From Auanema rhodensis (taxonomy: Eukaryota > Nematoda > Chromadorea > Rhabditida > Rhabditidae): a DNA stretch of 64,000 nt. Where the stretch lies: contig OZ059900.1 of assembly GCA_964057225.1 (NCBI GenBank), forward strand, positions 14,895,638 through 14,959,637. The letters run 5' to 3'. The notes under the pieces were generated by a model that saw only the letters and a list, made by a program, of their open reading frames with translations, did no database searches and had not been told where the DNA came from. Of the stretch, positions 31,976-41,596 are shown piece by piece (position 1 is the first letter of the stretch; each line of letters starts with the position of its first letter). Both the position numbers and the translations under genes were made by a program.

Positions 31976-34900
31976 TTAAAAGTTTCGTACTTGTTCTCCT
32001 TTGTTTTGCGATGGGGATTTATTCTGCTGCTTTTTGCTTTGATCCGCTTTTCCATGTAGTTCCAATTCTCCATTACTTCTGATTTCTTCGTCTCGTGTTT
32101 TTCTTTTGGGTTGTAGTTTAACATGATACGGGCGTGAGTTTTCATTTCCTATTCCTAGTGCTGCGGCAAGTGTAGTGTTCCAATTTTTGATTGCTGGTGA
32201 GTTTTTGTTTCTGTCCTCAAATAGCTCCTTTCTGTTTTCATTCTTGAATTGATCTCGTAGCTTTTCGTATGTTTTTGCGTTATTATCTTCTATATCGTTT
32301 TGATTAGGACCTTCTTCTTGAGAGAAAGGTGTCAGCTGTCTGAGGTCCTCTTGAATTCTGTCGATTGTTGTTGATTCATTTTCTAATTGTATATTAGAAT
32401 TTGTTATTCTTCTTGCTGTAGCAAGGTCGTCAGGTGTTTCTGAATTATGTTCAATTTCTTCTTCGTTTACTCCTCTGTTATTCCCTGTGATAGGTAACAG
32501 TTGCGCGAGAGTATCTGGACTGCCTGTTGGGTAACAGTTGTTGTTATTTTCCGTATTATTGGTTTGTTCCCATTCATCCAGATTATTCCAACTTGTTTCT
32601 TCTTCTTCTTCTTCTTCGTTTGCTATGTCTTGGTCCTCTTCTTCCTCTTCTTCATTATTTCTTGTTGATATAAGATTATCGTCTGGTGGAAAATAACGTA
32701 TGTTATTTTTGTGAGCTTTTATAACATTTCCATCTTGGTCCGTTATGCTGATGTTGTTTCCTTCAATTGTCACAATCCGGTAAGGTCCATCTCTTCGTAT
32801 TTGTAATTTGTTGCTTGGGTTCGCTCTTTGTACAAATACTCGATCTCCTATATCTAATATTCTTTCTTTTGTCCTATGTGCTTGATCGTATTTCTGCTTC
32901 ATTCTTTCTTCATTGGTGGCAATCTTTTCCTTGACTTTTTCTTGAATATCTCTTAAGTTTTTGAGCTGATCCGTGGTATTTTGTTCTTCCGGTGTTTCCA
33001 AGTTTTTGTCAATGGGTAGACGTGCTACTTGTCCAAACAAACATTCGTATGGTGATGTTTTAGTGGTGGCGTTTGGTAATCTGTTGAGTGTAAAAATAAT
33101 CTTCGGAAGTATCTTATCCCAATCGTTTTGTTCGTCATTAACGTAGGCTGTTAATGCTTCTTCGATCGTCCGATGTAATCTTTCTACTTGTCCGTTAGCG
33201 TTTTTGTAATACGGCATAGTAGTGTGGTGTGTAGTTCCAAAATTACTGCACATAGTGGTGAAATCGTTTGAAATAAAATTAGATCCATTGTCTGTGATGA
33301 TAGTGACAGGTGGTCCAAAAACATAGAAGAGGTATTTTTCGATAGCTGATATAATTTCTTCTGATGTTTGTCTGATTAGCGGAATTGCGATTATCCATTT
33401 TGAAAAAGAATCTTGAATTGAAAGAACATATCTGTTTTCTTGTTCTGTCCTAGGTAATGGTCCGAGTATATCCATGTGTACTCTTTGCCATGGTTTTGTT
33501 GATGTTGGAAAATTTTTCATTGGTTCCACCGTTGCTTCATGAGGGTTGTTCTTTCTTTTCGCACAAGCAAGACATCTGTTGATGTAGTTTGTAATGTCTT
33601 CTTGCATTCCAGTCCATGTAAATCGTCTTGATATTGAGTCCATTGTTTTGTTTATTCCTAGATGAGCTCCGAGTGTCGGATCTTCATGAAATTTCTTCAT
33701 AATTGGATTAATTATGTGCTCTTCTCGTGGTAAAATTGTTCGTGGTACTTGTAGGCTTCTTTTTGGTTTTGAGTATAGTACATCGTTGTACACAATATAT
33801 CTGTCCGTCAGTTGTCGTCCAGCTGTATTATTCTTTATTTTATCCATAGTTTCTTTTATCCAATTTGATTGATTCTGAACTGATCGAATATCTGCTATCG
33901 TGAAGGTGTTTATCTGATGAATAGTATCTTCCGTCGTTTTTCTTTCGTTTTTCTTCTTTGCTGGTGGTTTTGCTTCGTTGATTTCATCTTCAAAATATCG
34001 TGATAATGCGTCACATACACTGTTTAATTTTCCTGGTCTGTAGATAATTTCAATATCGTATTCTTGTAAAACAATTTGAAATTTTGCTAAACGACCTATT
34101 AAATCCTTTCTAGTCATTAAACTAGTGAGTGGTCTATGGTCCGTGATAATTTTGGTTGCTGTTCCTAGTATGTAGGTGCGGAATTGTTTGACGGCGAATG
34201 TAAGAGCTAATGCTTCTACTTCTATTGGTGGATAATTCCTTTCAGCTTTGTTGAGTTTCCGACTAGCAAAAGCTATTGGATGTAATGGTTCTTGATCGTC
34301 TTTCGCTTGAAGTAGTACAGCGCCAACTGCTATCATACTTCCATCACTTTCAATAACATATGGTCGTTTCGGGATTGGTGCTTGTAACACAGGTGCTTGA
34401 GTCAATGTTTTCTTCAAAGTATTAAAAGCAATTTCTTCTTCTTCTGTCCATTTGAACGGAGTGTCTTTCCGAGTGAGGTTGTAGAGTGGTGTTGCTATTC
34501 CTGCAGCGTTCTTTATGAACCTTCTGAAGTAGTTTACTACTCCCATGAAAGCTCTTACTCCTGTTGTTGATTTTGGTTGGGAATAATCTTGTATTGCCTT
34601 AATTTTATGTGGGTCCGGTTTAATTCCTTCTTGTCCAACTATGTATCCTAGAAATTTTACTTCCTTTCTTGCGAATGCGCATTTCTTCAGTTTTATTTTG
34701 AATCCTATTTGAGTTACTGCTTCCAAAACTTCTTCAATATCTTTTAAATGTGCTGTCGTAGATTCAGAGATTAACAGTAAATCATCTAGATATACGAATA
34801 GCTTGCATTTAACCATTGATTGCAGGTATCGTACTGCGTTTTGAAAAGTATGGGGTGATCCACATAATCCCATCGGCATTCGACAATATTGATAAGTTCC

Positions 34901-37900
34901 ACTTGTTGTTGTGAAAGCTGTAAGATGACGATCTTCTTTCTTAAGAGGTATTTGGAAAAATCCAGATACTAAATCAAAGTTGCTGAAGATCCTTGCTCCA
35001 GCGGCCAAATCTAGGATGTCCTGTATGTTTGATATGACATATACTTGTTTCTGAGTGATTGCATTCAGAGCTCGAAAGTCCGTTACAAATCTATGAGTTT
35101 TGTCTTTCTTCTTCACCAAAATTACTGGACTAGTTGTCATTGAGTTTGATGGTTCAATGATTCTTTGTTGTAGCATTTCTTCTATTTGTTTCTCCACTTC
35201 TTCTTGTTGGGAGAGTGTTATACGATAAGTAATTTTGAATGATGGTGTTTTTCCTGGCATGATTGGAATGGAGTGTTCAATTGGTCCTAGGAAGAGTCCG
35301 ATATTTCTATCTTCGTTGAGAAACGCTTGTTTATGTAGTAAAATTATTTCTTTCAGTTGCTGTTGTTCGATTTGTGAGAAGCAGGCTTCTGAAAGGTCAA
35401 GCTCATTGATGAAATTGTCTGGGAAATATGGCAGTTGTTCTTCCCATCGAGCTTCTGGAGGTATGTATTGTCCTTCGTATTTTTCTTGGTTGTCCTTTGG
35501 TATCGCTTCTGCTATCCCTATTTCTTGATTCATTTGAATTTCGAGTGGCTGTTTGCATATGTTCGTCGCGTAAATTTGTACTCCGTATCCAGTGGGCGTA
35601 AATATGGTAGGCGTAAAAGAGAGTTTGTTGCCTGGTTTCTTACAATCTAGAAACGCTTGTTCATAGCTTTCTGGATCGTGTACTTCTAGCGTGAGCGTTC
35701 TTGTTTCTCCTGGTCTTAGCGTTTTGTTTTCTAAGCTAACCACATATGCTTTCGTGGTCTGGTGTTCCCACGGAGATGTTTCTCGTGCTAGTGGAACATG
35801 TGTTGTGCCGATAACAATTGTTTTATCCAGCGGTCGAAGTGAGGTGTAAATTCCTTGTTGATGTAATGCTTCCATGAAGTCTATTCCAAGTAACACTGGT
35901 GCTGGACAGTAGTTATCTTCTGCTACATAAAATTTGTGTTCTGTTTCTGTTGTTCCTATTGTTATGAGGATCCTTGTGTATCCCATAAATGAGAATTTAG
36001 ATTTATTCGCGACTATCGCTGTTGTTTGTTTTAGTACCATCGTTGCAGCGGGCAGTTGTTTGAAGGTGGATTCTCGCATGTATGATGCTGATGCTCCCGT
36101 GTCCCATAGTGCCTTAAAGATGTGATTGTGGATTGAAATTGGGACAAACGGTAATTGTGATCCTCCTATGTAGTTTATGTTTTCTTTCTTCATGCTTGTA
36201 GGGAAATAAGCTTCATAAATGTGTTCAGGAATTGGTGCTGAAGGATCATACAATGTGAGTTGACAGCTGTTGTGATGGTTGTCGACGTATGGAGCGGACG
36301 GAGAAGGATGAGATGTTTCTGTTCTTGTGTTCTCAGTTGATAGTGGTTGTAAGTATTCTGCTTCCCATTTGACATTGTTGATGGGTATCCTTGAACTACA
36401 TGCGTATATTTTTATTATCCAGGTGGCGAGTGTGATTATGCCAATTGTTATGATGATTGATCCAATGATAGCAAGTACGCGTAGTGTCCAGGTTTGAATC
36501 TTTTCCCATATTGGTGACAGAAAGTCAAACATTTTCCAAGTTATAGCTTCTTTTGTATGTTCGTAGCTGAGTAGTAAGCTGCTGGCTACTCCTGCTGTTA
36601 GGGTAACAGGGTTCATGTTAGGAATTAATCTTTGTTTGATTACAGGTTTTATTCTTCCTGGTAAAGTAGCCTGTAGCGTTGCTAAGCTGGATCCATATGA
36701 TATTGCTAGTGCCATAGGAAACGTTGATTCTGTTAGATTGTTGAAAATGTTGCTTCCATTAAACTTGATATGTTCTAGGTTGATTGATCCTAACTCGTCG
36801 ATGTATGCTGGTGATGTTACATTTATTGATTGGTTATTATTAGTCCATTGATCGTTTTCTTTCCAGGGATCCTTGATTGTGAATCCGCATGGTATGGCAT
36901 GTGCCATCGGTGTGAGGTCTCTTGTACCTGGTAGGATGAACAGTTGGCCGTGATGTTCCGTTTCGACTGGGGTTTCCAGAAAACACGTGCTGTTGACTTT
37001 GTGATCACGGTATGTTTTTGTAATTTGAATTGGTGTGCATGGCATTACATAAATTAGTTTATCATTTATGAATCTTGCAGATATATCCTGTCGTCGTAGC
37101 ATTGTACGCATCCCTATAGTAGGATTTATTTGAAGAATAGCCCACCAGGTAAGTAGTTGTTTATTTTGTACGTGGCAGATGTTGTTTCTGTTTGTTGTGA
37201 ACGTACGTATGATATCATCTTCCAGATTGGTAGTGGCATATTGTAGATGAGATTGCGTTTCTTGTTGATGAAGATGTTCATTCCATTTTTGGACGATATC
37301 GTTCTTAGCTTTAAGGTAGTCTACGTGGGCTTTCTTACCAATATGTGATGATATTTCTTCAGGTGTGCTGCGAGTGGTAGTGATAGATCTTTTTGTAGTT
37401 CTTGGAGGCGGTGACTTGGTGAGTGATTCTTTCCTATTGTATTCCTGGCTTGAGGTGATCGTGATTGGGTTTGTAGTAATATTGAATGTAGATTGGGGGG
37501 TGGAGAATGATTGTTTTGGTCGATGAGTGGTGAATATAGTTGTGGTTGTTGTAGGTGTTGTGGTTGTTGTTGATCTGGGTCTAGCAGTAGTAGAAGTAGT
37601 AGTAGTAGTAGTGGTAGTAGTAGTAGTAGTTGATGAAGACGTGGGTATTGTTGGTTTGGGTCTAGTTGTTGTGGATATATGTGTTTTGGGTGTGATTGTC
37701 GAAGTGATAGTTGTTCTTGTAGCGTTGAAGTGTTCATCTAGATATAGTAGATAGCGGTTGAATGGTGTTTTTCCATCGTAGCGTGGAGCTTTTATATCGC
37801 GTATGGCGGACGGAATCGCTGCTGGTTGAGGGATGATTGTAGGTGTTGGAACAGGTGCCCTTCCCGAGGTTTGCGTAAGTGGTGCGCCTTCGTCCATTGG

Positions 37901-38491
37901 GTCCATTCTTGGGTTAATTCTCTTGTTTTCTGCAACAAAAGTATTTGCTTGATTAGTTTGCGATGGAAGAGACGGAGATAGAGAATGCCCAGATGTAGAA
38001 TGATCAATGGATGAAGGTGAGTTTCGTAGAGGTGGGGATGGGCTTACTGCGGGTGTGGTTGAAGAAAGTGCGGGCGTAGGTGATTTTTGTGTGGTTGGTG
38101 TATTGCTTCTTCTAGGGGTGGCTATTAAAGGATTGATTGGGTTGATTGTATTTGGTATGGTGTTGGTTGGGGGGTTTTGAGGGTTCCCTTTGCTTGCTAT
38201 GTTTTTAGGAATAGGTTTAATGTTTGGGATAATTTTCTTTTCTAAGGTGTTTCTTTCGACTATGTCTGTTTTTTGTTTCTTCGTTTTTTCATGTGATTTG
38301 GGATTGGTGGATTGTTTTTGAATGCCGCGATGTCTTGGGGTATGTATTACCATTGACTTTGTTTTAATGCTTAACTTCGCTTGTTTTGCAGAGGGGGGAG
38401 AATATGTTGCGGGCGGTTGTCTTTTTCTTCTTATAATATTTGAAGTGGCAGCAGGGTCCAGCGGAGGTTTTGGACCAGTATTGGGCAGCAT
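31976..38491 (-). CDS. Gypsy polyprotein: Pro/Thr-rich N-terminus, glycoprotein-like module, PR-RT-RNase H-IN
   Basis: 2,171 residues from the ATG at 38489-38491. Residues about 1-230 are basic and Pro/Thr/Ser-rich. Near 235-255 a PRYDGKTPF segment resembles the start of Gypsy Gag. Residues about 270-370 are mucin-like threonine repeats, partly encoded by an ACT triplet run. Residues about 387-660 look like an extracellular glycoprotein with several N-glycosylation sequons and spaced cysteines, followed by a hydrophobic anchor near 671-695. Then come protease with DTG at 797-799, RT with YLDD at 1234-1237, RNase H about 1375-1495, integrase HHCC near 1600-1645 and catalytic D1674, D1734, E1770 (D-D-35-E), a GPYRIV module near 1899, a Glu-rich stretch near 1935-1967 and a basic end. 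No capsid or zinc knuckle is seen. A splice-acceptor-like TTTCCTTACAG ends 11 bases before the ATG, so a leader exon may be joined. Confidence 0.92.
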   Translation of the reverse strand: MLPNTGPKPPLDPAATSNIIRRKRQPPATYSPPSAKQAKLSIKTKSMVIHTPRHRGIQKQSTNPKSHEKTKKQKTDIVERNTLEKKIIPNIKPIPKNIASKGNPQNPPTNTIPNTINPINPLIATPRRSNTPTTQKSPTPALSSTTPAVSPSPPLRNSPSSIDHSTSGHSLSPSLPSQTNQANTFVAENKRINPRMDPMDEGAPLTQTSGRAPVPTPTIIPQPAAIPSAIRDIKAPRYDGKTPFNRYLLYLDEHFNATRTTITSTITPKTHISTTTRPKPTIPTSSSTTTTTTTTTTTTSTTARPRSTTTTTPTTTTTIFTTHRPKQSFSTPQSTFNITTNPITITSSQEYNRKESLTKSPPPRTTKRSITTTRSTPEEISSHIGKKAHVDYLKAKNDIVQKWNEHLHQQETQSHLQYATTNLEDDIIRTFTTNRNNICHVQNKQLLTWWAILQINPTIGMRTMLRRQDISARFINDKLIYVMPCTPIQITKTYRDHKVNSTCFLETPVETEHHGQLFILPGTRDLTPMAHAIPCGFTIKDPWKENDQWTNNNQSINVTSPAYIDELGSINLEHIKFNGSNIFNNLTESTFPMALAISYGSSLATLQATLPGRIKPVIKQRLIPNMNPVTLTAGVASSLLLSYEHTKEAITWKMFDFLSPIWEKIQTWTLRVLAIIGSIIITIGIITLATWIIKIYACSSRIPINNVKWEAEYLQPLSTENTRTETSHPSPSAPYVDNHHNSCQLTLYDPSAPIPEHIYEAYFPTSMKKENINYIGGSQLPFVPISIHNHIFKALWDTGASASYMRESTFKQLPAATMVLKQTTAIVANKSKFSFMGYTRILITIGTTETEHKFYVAEDNYCPAPVLLGIDFMEALHQQGIYTSLRPLDKTIVIGTTHVPLARETSPWEHQTTKAYVVSLENKTLRPGETRTLTLEVHDPESYEQAFLDCKKPGNKLSFTPTIFTPTGYGVQIYATNICKQPLEIQMNQEIGIAEAIPKDNQEKYEGQYIPPEARWEEQLPYFPDNFINELDLSEACFSQIEQQQLKEIILLHKQAFLNEDRNIGLFLGPIEHSIPIMPGKTPSFKITYRITLSQQEEVEKQIEEMLQQRIIEPSNSMTTSPVILVKKKDKTHRFVTDFRALNAITQKQVYVISNIQDILDLAAGARIFSNFDLVSGFFQIPLKKEDRHLTAFTTTSGTYQYCRMPMGLCGSPHTFQNAVRYLQSMVKCKLFVYLDDLLLISESTTAHLKDIEEVLEAVTQIGFKIKLKKCAFARKEVKFLGYIVGQEGIKPDPHKIKAIQDYSQPKSTTGVRAFMGVVNYFRRFIKNAAGIATPLYNLTRKDTPFKWTEEEEIAFNTLKKTLTQAPVLQAPIPKRPYVIESDGSMIAVGAVLLQAKDDQEPLHPIAFASRKLNKAERNYPPIEVEALALTFAVKQFRTYILGTATKIITDHRPLTSLMTRKDLIGRLAKFQIVLQEYDIEIIYRPGKLNSVCDALSRYFEDEINEAKPPAKKKNERKTTEDTIHQINTFTIADIRSVQNQSNWIKETMDKIKNNTAGRQLTDRYIVYNDVLYSKPKRSLQVPRTILPREEHIINPIMKKFHEDPTLGAHLGINKTMDSISRRFTWTGMQEDITNYINRCLACAKRKNNPHEATVEPMKNFPTSTKPWQRVHMDILGPLPRTEQENRYVLSIQDSFSKWIIAIPLIRQTSEEIISAIEKYLFYVFGPPVTIITDNGSNFISNDFTTMCSNFGTTHHTTMPYYKNANGQVERLHRTIEEALTAYVNDEQNDWDKILPKIIFTLNRLPNATTKTSPYECLFGQVARLPIDKNLETPEEQNTTDQLKNLRDIQEKVKEKIATNEERMKQKYDQAHRTKERILDIGDRVFVQRANPSNKLQIRRDGPYRIVTIEGNNISITDQDGNVIKAHKNNIRYFPPDDNLISTRNNEEEEEEDQDIANEEEEEEETSWNNLDEWEQTNNTENNNNCYPTGSPDTLAQLLPITGNNRGVNEEEIEHNSETPDDLATARRITNSNIQLENESTTIDRIQEDLRQLTPFSQEEGPNQNDIEDNNAKTYEKLRDQFKNENRKELFEDRNKNSPAIKNWNTTLAAALGIGNENSRPYHVKLQPKRKTRDEEIRSNGELELHGKADQSKKQQNKSPSQNKGEQVRNF
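37584..37631 (-). repeat. ACT/AGT triplet microsatellite inside the Gypsy polyprotein
   Basis: Imperfect (AGT)n on the top strand, read as ACT threonine codons on the minus strand. It forms the core of the mucin-like threonine segment and is likely length-variable between copies. Confidence 0.8.
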
Positions 38492-38501
38492 CGTTGGTAT
38501 C

Positions 38502-38512
38502 CTGTAAGGAAA
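38502..38512 (-). promoter_or_regulatory. Splice-acceptor-like site before the Gypsy polyprotein ATG
   Basis: TTTCCTTACAG on the minus strand, a good match to the nematode 3' splice consensus; the presumed exon starts at 38501 and the ATG is at 38491. Confidence 0.5.
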
Positions 38513-38632
38513 TTTGTTATATCCAACGTGTGCCAAAATAATTTTATATATAGAAAAACGTAAAGAATAATGTTGGGTTTGTGTGCGCGATTCTTATGAA
38601 GGTAGCTAGTCTTGCAAGTAATCTCTTTACCA

Positions 38633-38700
38633 ATATAGCTTGTCCGGGTCTAACACAGGTTTGAAACTAGTGTGCCTTTTCGAAGGGACAAGTTCTATAT
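38633..38700 (-). other. Long hairpin in the Gypsy leader
   Basis: ATATAGCTTGTCC at 38633-38645 pairs with GGACAAG plus CTATAT at 38686-38700, interrupted only by a 2-nt bulge: 13 bp closing a 40-nt loop. The loop holds a further ACAC/GTGT pairing. A leader stem-loop of this size could act in packaging, dimerisation or translation; no role is proven. Confidence 0.55.
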
Positions 38701-38929
38701 TGTGAAAAAGGCATGAAATGAAAGTTAATAGTTCGCCAGTCTTTTGGGACAAGGATACAAAATAGAATTTTCGCAATCATTTCATTTTCCCAGACCTCAT
38801 TAACCTATCTGAGTCACAGGTATGTCAGCTGCCTTCTGCATCCTGCTCCCTGACTCTATGATGGCGAGACCACTCTTATTATTTATATCAATGTGGGGCA
38901 GATTTCAATTCAAAAATTCTCTAATTATT

Positions 38930-38992
38930 TCATGGGGCGTACGTCTTATCCTGAGTGTCGGCCTCCGCTCGAGTCTCTTGAGTGTCTGGCAT
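38930..38992 (-). CDS. Short leader ORF, possible first exon of Gypsy polyprotein
   Basis: 20 codons from an ATG at 38990-38992 to a TGA at 38930-38932; hydrophilic, rich in Asp, Glu and Thr. A GT at 38942-38941 could serve as a donor joined to the acceptor at 38502, and the phase would keep the main frame open, but the donor context (GACGTACGC) is weak. It may be only an upstream ORF. Confidence 0.25.
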   Translation of the reverse strand: MPDTQETRAEADTQDKTYAP

Positions 38993-39736
38993 TATTCTTA
39001 ACGAAGGGGGGATGGTTTTTGCGTATGAGTTAAAACTTATTGATTAATTTAATTATTTTTCGTATTTTCAGGTGCTAAGGTAATCGGAATTTGGATACGC
39101 TGCGCCTAATAAATATTTTTACTGTCGTGTTTAACACGGGATTTCTTGCTTATGAAATAACGGGGGGGGGGGGAAGGGGTGGGTTTATGAGAATACAGTG
39201 TAGTAGTATAAGAATAATAGTTTTATAAACGAACATAAAGAAATTAAAAATATGGTATGATATGATGATTAAGATAGTATGATAAGATGAAGATTCAGAT
39301 AATATGATAAGATGATTAAGATTGAGAGGTATAGAAGCAATATTCTTTTTTTTTTTTTTTTTATTTCTTAATTCTAAATTAATTTTATAAAGAACTTAAC
39401 TATTTTTGTTCAAAAAATGTGAAAATAAACTTATAATTCTTAGAAAAGTTAATTATTGAATTTGAATAATTTTCGTATATAGGATTTTGGATAGAGAGAA
39501 TGATAAATGATATAAGTACTCTTATGAATAATTGAAAATGATTTATGAGAATATAATGAATGGAAAACTGAGTTTTTTGTAAAGAGTTTTTGGATATAAT
39601 TTTTAATAGAAAAGTTTTAGAGTTTTTATGAAAATATTATAAGCTAACTTTAAGAGAGAGATAAGATTTTTAATTGAATAAGAGATGTAGACGGTAGCGC
39701 TTGAGTTCCTTTACGAGATCCTGTCCAAAAGGAAGG

Positions 39737-39754
39737 ATCTCGGTGGAACCTCCA
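39737..39754 (-). promoter_or_regulatory. Primer-binding site, tRNA-Gln type
   Basis: The top strand here reads ATCTCGGTGGAACCTCCA, which looks like the 3' end of a metazoan tRNA-Gln including CCA. On the element's strand it is therefore an 18-nt complement, directly abutting the 5' LTR, as expected for minus-strand priming. The tRNA identity is from memory of tRNA-Gln 3' ends. Confidence 0.8.
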
Positions 39755-40171
39755 CGTTCCATTTAGATTCTCAATGGTTCCAAGTTGAGAGATCCAAACA
39801 GACTATGAGAAGATGAGTATGATTTTAAATATAAGTGTGTAATGTAAGGTGAAATAAGAAACAAGAGATCAAATATATAAAGGTTTATTGTTCGCATTAT
39901 AATATAATTATACAAAGATTTAAGCTAGAGTTAAGAAAGAGAATATAAAGAAGATAAAGAGAAAGGAAGATAATAAGATAATGAGATGCCTGAGTCTTGA
40001 GGACTCAGGTTTATATATCCATACAACTCCTACTCAGTTTACACAAATTGTTACAAAGCTTATAAAAAGTGCATCTAGAATATTCTCAGAATTGCTTAAA
40101 AACTATCTGCATTAGTTTAATAATAGCAGCTGCCATGGTCAGCTGCTTTCCTTTGAGATATGTATGTAACA
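39755..40171 (-). repeat. 5' LTR of Gypsy element
   Basis: 417 bp, apparently identical to the LTR at 30528-30944. It contains the promoter copy of the TATA-like box at 40010-40018 and the hairpin at 39989-40009. Transcription runs leftwards into the element. Confidence 0.95.
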
Positions 40172-40175
40172 GCAT
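40172..40175. repeat. Target-site duplication (right copy), GCAT
   Basis: Matches 30524-30527 and continues directly into the array spacer (aacattcaataacgatg). Confidence 0.85.
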
Positions 40176-40210
40176 AACATTCAATAACGATGAATCAGAA
40201 CAAAAACATT

Positions 40211-40282
40211 CTCCCCGGCCGGGAATTGAACCCGGGTCTCGCATGTGACAGACGCGGATACTCACCACTATACTACCGAGGA
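40211..40282 (-). tRNA. tRNA-Asp(GTC), right copy 1
   Basis: Consensus. Its T5 terminator (top strand 40202-40206) is intact, and the Gypsy 5' LTR begins 39 bp beyond the gene's 3' end, so both point the same way with the LTR immediately downstream of a Pol III gene. Confidence 0.96.
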
Positions 40283-40648
40283 TTGAATTTGCACTTAGAA
40301 ACTTTCATTAAGAGTGTGAGTTTGAATTATAGTAGAAAAATGAAACACTGTCTCTAACATATCTTGATTTATGGCCTACTTTACTCAAAGAGCTAATTGA
40401 AGTTTGGTGTTAGAATGAACAATTGATTAACGCTGACGTTCCATTTTTTTTCATCGTAATTGAGATAGAACATTTAAATTAAATGGAAATGTTTAAAAAT
40501 TTAGAAAAAATCACAAGCTCAAATCACTTTTGAAAAAACAGAAAGTTTAAAACAACCTTTTTTCTAATAATTATCTTTTTAATTCGACTTTTGGAAGAAA
40601 ACAAAAATAGCATAACATTCAATAACGATGAATCAGAACAAAAACATT

Positions 40649-40720
40649 CTCCCCGGCCGGGAATTGAACCCGGGTCTCGCATGTGACAGACGCGGATACT
40701 CACCACTATACTACCGAGGA
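40649..40720 (-). tRNA. tRNA-Asp(GTC), right copy 2
   Basis: Consensus; S spacer. Confidence 0.96.
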
Positions 40721-41086
40721 TTGAATTTGCACTTAAAAACTTTCATTAAGAGTGTGAGTTTGAATTATAGTAGAAAAATGAAACACTGTCTCTAACATAT
40801 CTTGATTTATGGCCTACTTTACTCAAAGAGCTAATTGAAGTTTGGTGTTAGAATGAACAATTGATTAACGCTGACGTTTCAATTTTTTTCATCGTAATTG
40901 AGATAGAACATTTAAATTAAATGGAAATGTTTAAAAATTTAGAAAAAATCACAAGCTCAAATCACTTTTGAAAAAACAGAAAGTTTAAAACAACCTTTTT
41001 TCTAATAATTATCTTTTTAATTCGACTTTTGGAAGAAAACAAAAATAGCATAACATTCAATAACGATGAATCAGAACAAAAACATT

Positions 41087-41158
41087 CTCCCCGGCCGGGA
41101 ATTGAACCCGGGTCTCGCATGTGACAGACGCGGATACTCACCACTATACTACCGAGGA
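41087..41158 (-). tRNA. tRNA-Asp(GTC), right copy 3
   Basis: Consensus; S spacer. Confidence 0.96.
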
Positions 41159-41524
41159 TTGAATTTGCACTTAGAAACTTTCATTAAGAGTGTGAGTTTG
41201 AATTATTTTAGAAAAATGAAACACTGTCTCTAACATATCTTGATTTATGGCCTACTTTACTCAAAGAGCTAATTGAAGTTTGGTGTTAGAATGAACAATT
41301 GATTAACGCTGACGTTCCAATTTTTTTCATCGTAGTTGAGATAGAACATTTAAATTAAATGGAAATGTTTAAAAATTTAGAAAAAATCACAAGCTCAAAT
41401 GACTTTTGAAAAAACAGAAAGTTTAAAACAACCTTTTTTCTAATAATTATCTTTTTTATCCGACTTTTGTAAAAAAACAAAAATAGCATAACATTCAATA
41501 ACGATGAATCAGAACAAAAACATT

Positions 41525-41596
41525 CTCCCCGGCCGGGAATTGAACCCGGGTCTCGCATGTGACAGACGCGGATACTCACCACTATACTACCGAGGA
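41525..41596 (-). tRNA. tRNA-Asp(GTC), right copy 4
   Basis: Consensus; Y spacer with the ctcaaatgac marker. Confidence 0.96.

Larger units (their letters stand above)
38492..39736 (-). other. Long leader of the Gypsy element, without a gag ORF
   Basis: About 1.2 kb between the primer-binding site and the polyprotein ATG. No long ORF is present. It holds a 20-codon ORF (38930-38992), a splice-acceptor-like site at 38502, a long hairpin (38633-38700), a G12 run (39162-39173), a T17 run (39346-39362) and AT-rich sequence with short imperfect repeats of tatgataagatgat near 39250-39325. The space where gag would be expected is therefore mostly non-coding. Confidence 0.7.
30528..40171 (-). mobile_element. 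Complete Ty3/Gypsy-class LTR retroelement inserted in the tRNA array
   Basis: 9,644 bp on the minus strand, bounded by two 417-bp LTRs that look identical, a tRNA-Gln-type primer-binding site and a 4-bp target duplication. Order in the transcribed direction: 5' LTR (39755-40171), PBS, about 1.2-kb leader, long polyprotein frame, a 214-codon ORF, 3' LTR (30528-30944). The polyprotein has no stop or frameshift and the LTRs have no visible difference, so the insertion is recent and may be active. Class follows from the RT and integrase motifs and the D-D-35-E spacing. The position of the glycoprotein-like segment and the lack of a recognisable capsid are unusual. Confidence 0.95.

Noticed and set aside
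37321..37754. Long ORFs on both strands around the triplet repeat, rich in Leu or Val
   Set aside because: They are other-frame readings of the (AGT)n microsatellite inside the Gypsy polyprotein.
38492..38536. TTG at 38536 as the start of the Gypsy polyprotein
   Set aside because: Non-ATG, and a splice-acceptor-like site lies between it and the ATG at 38491.
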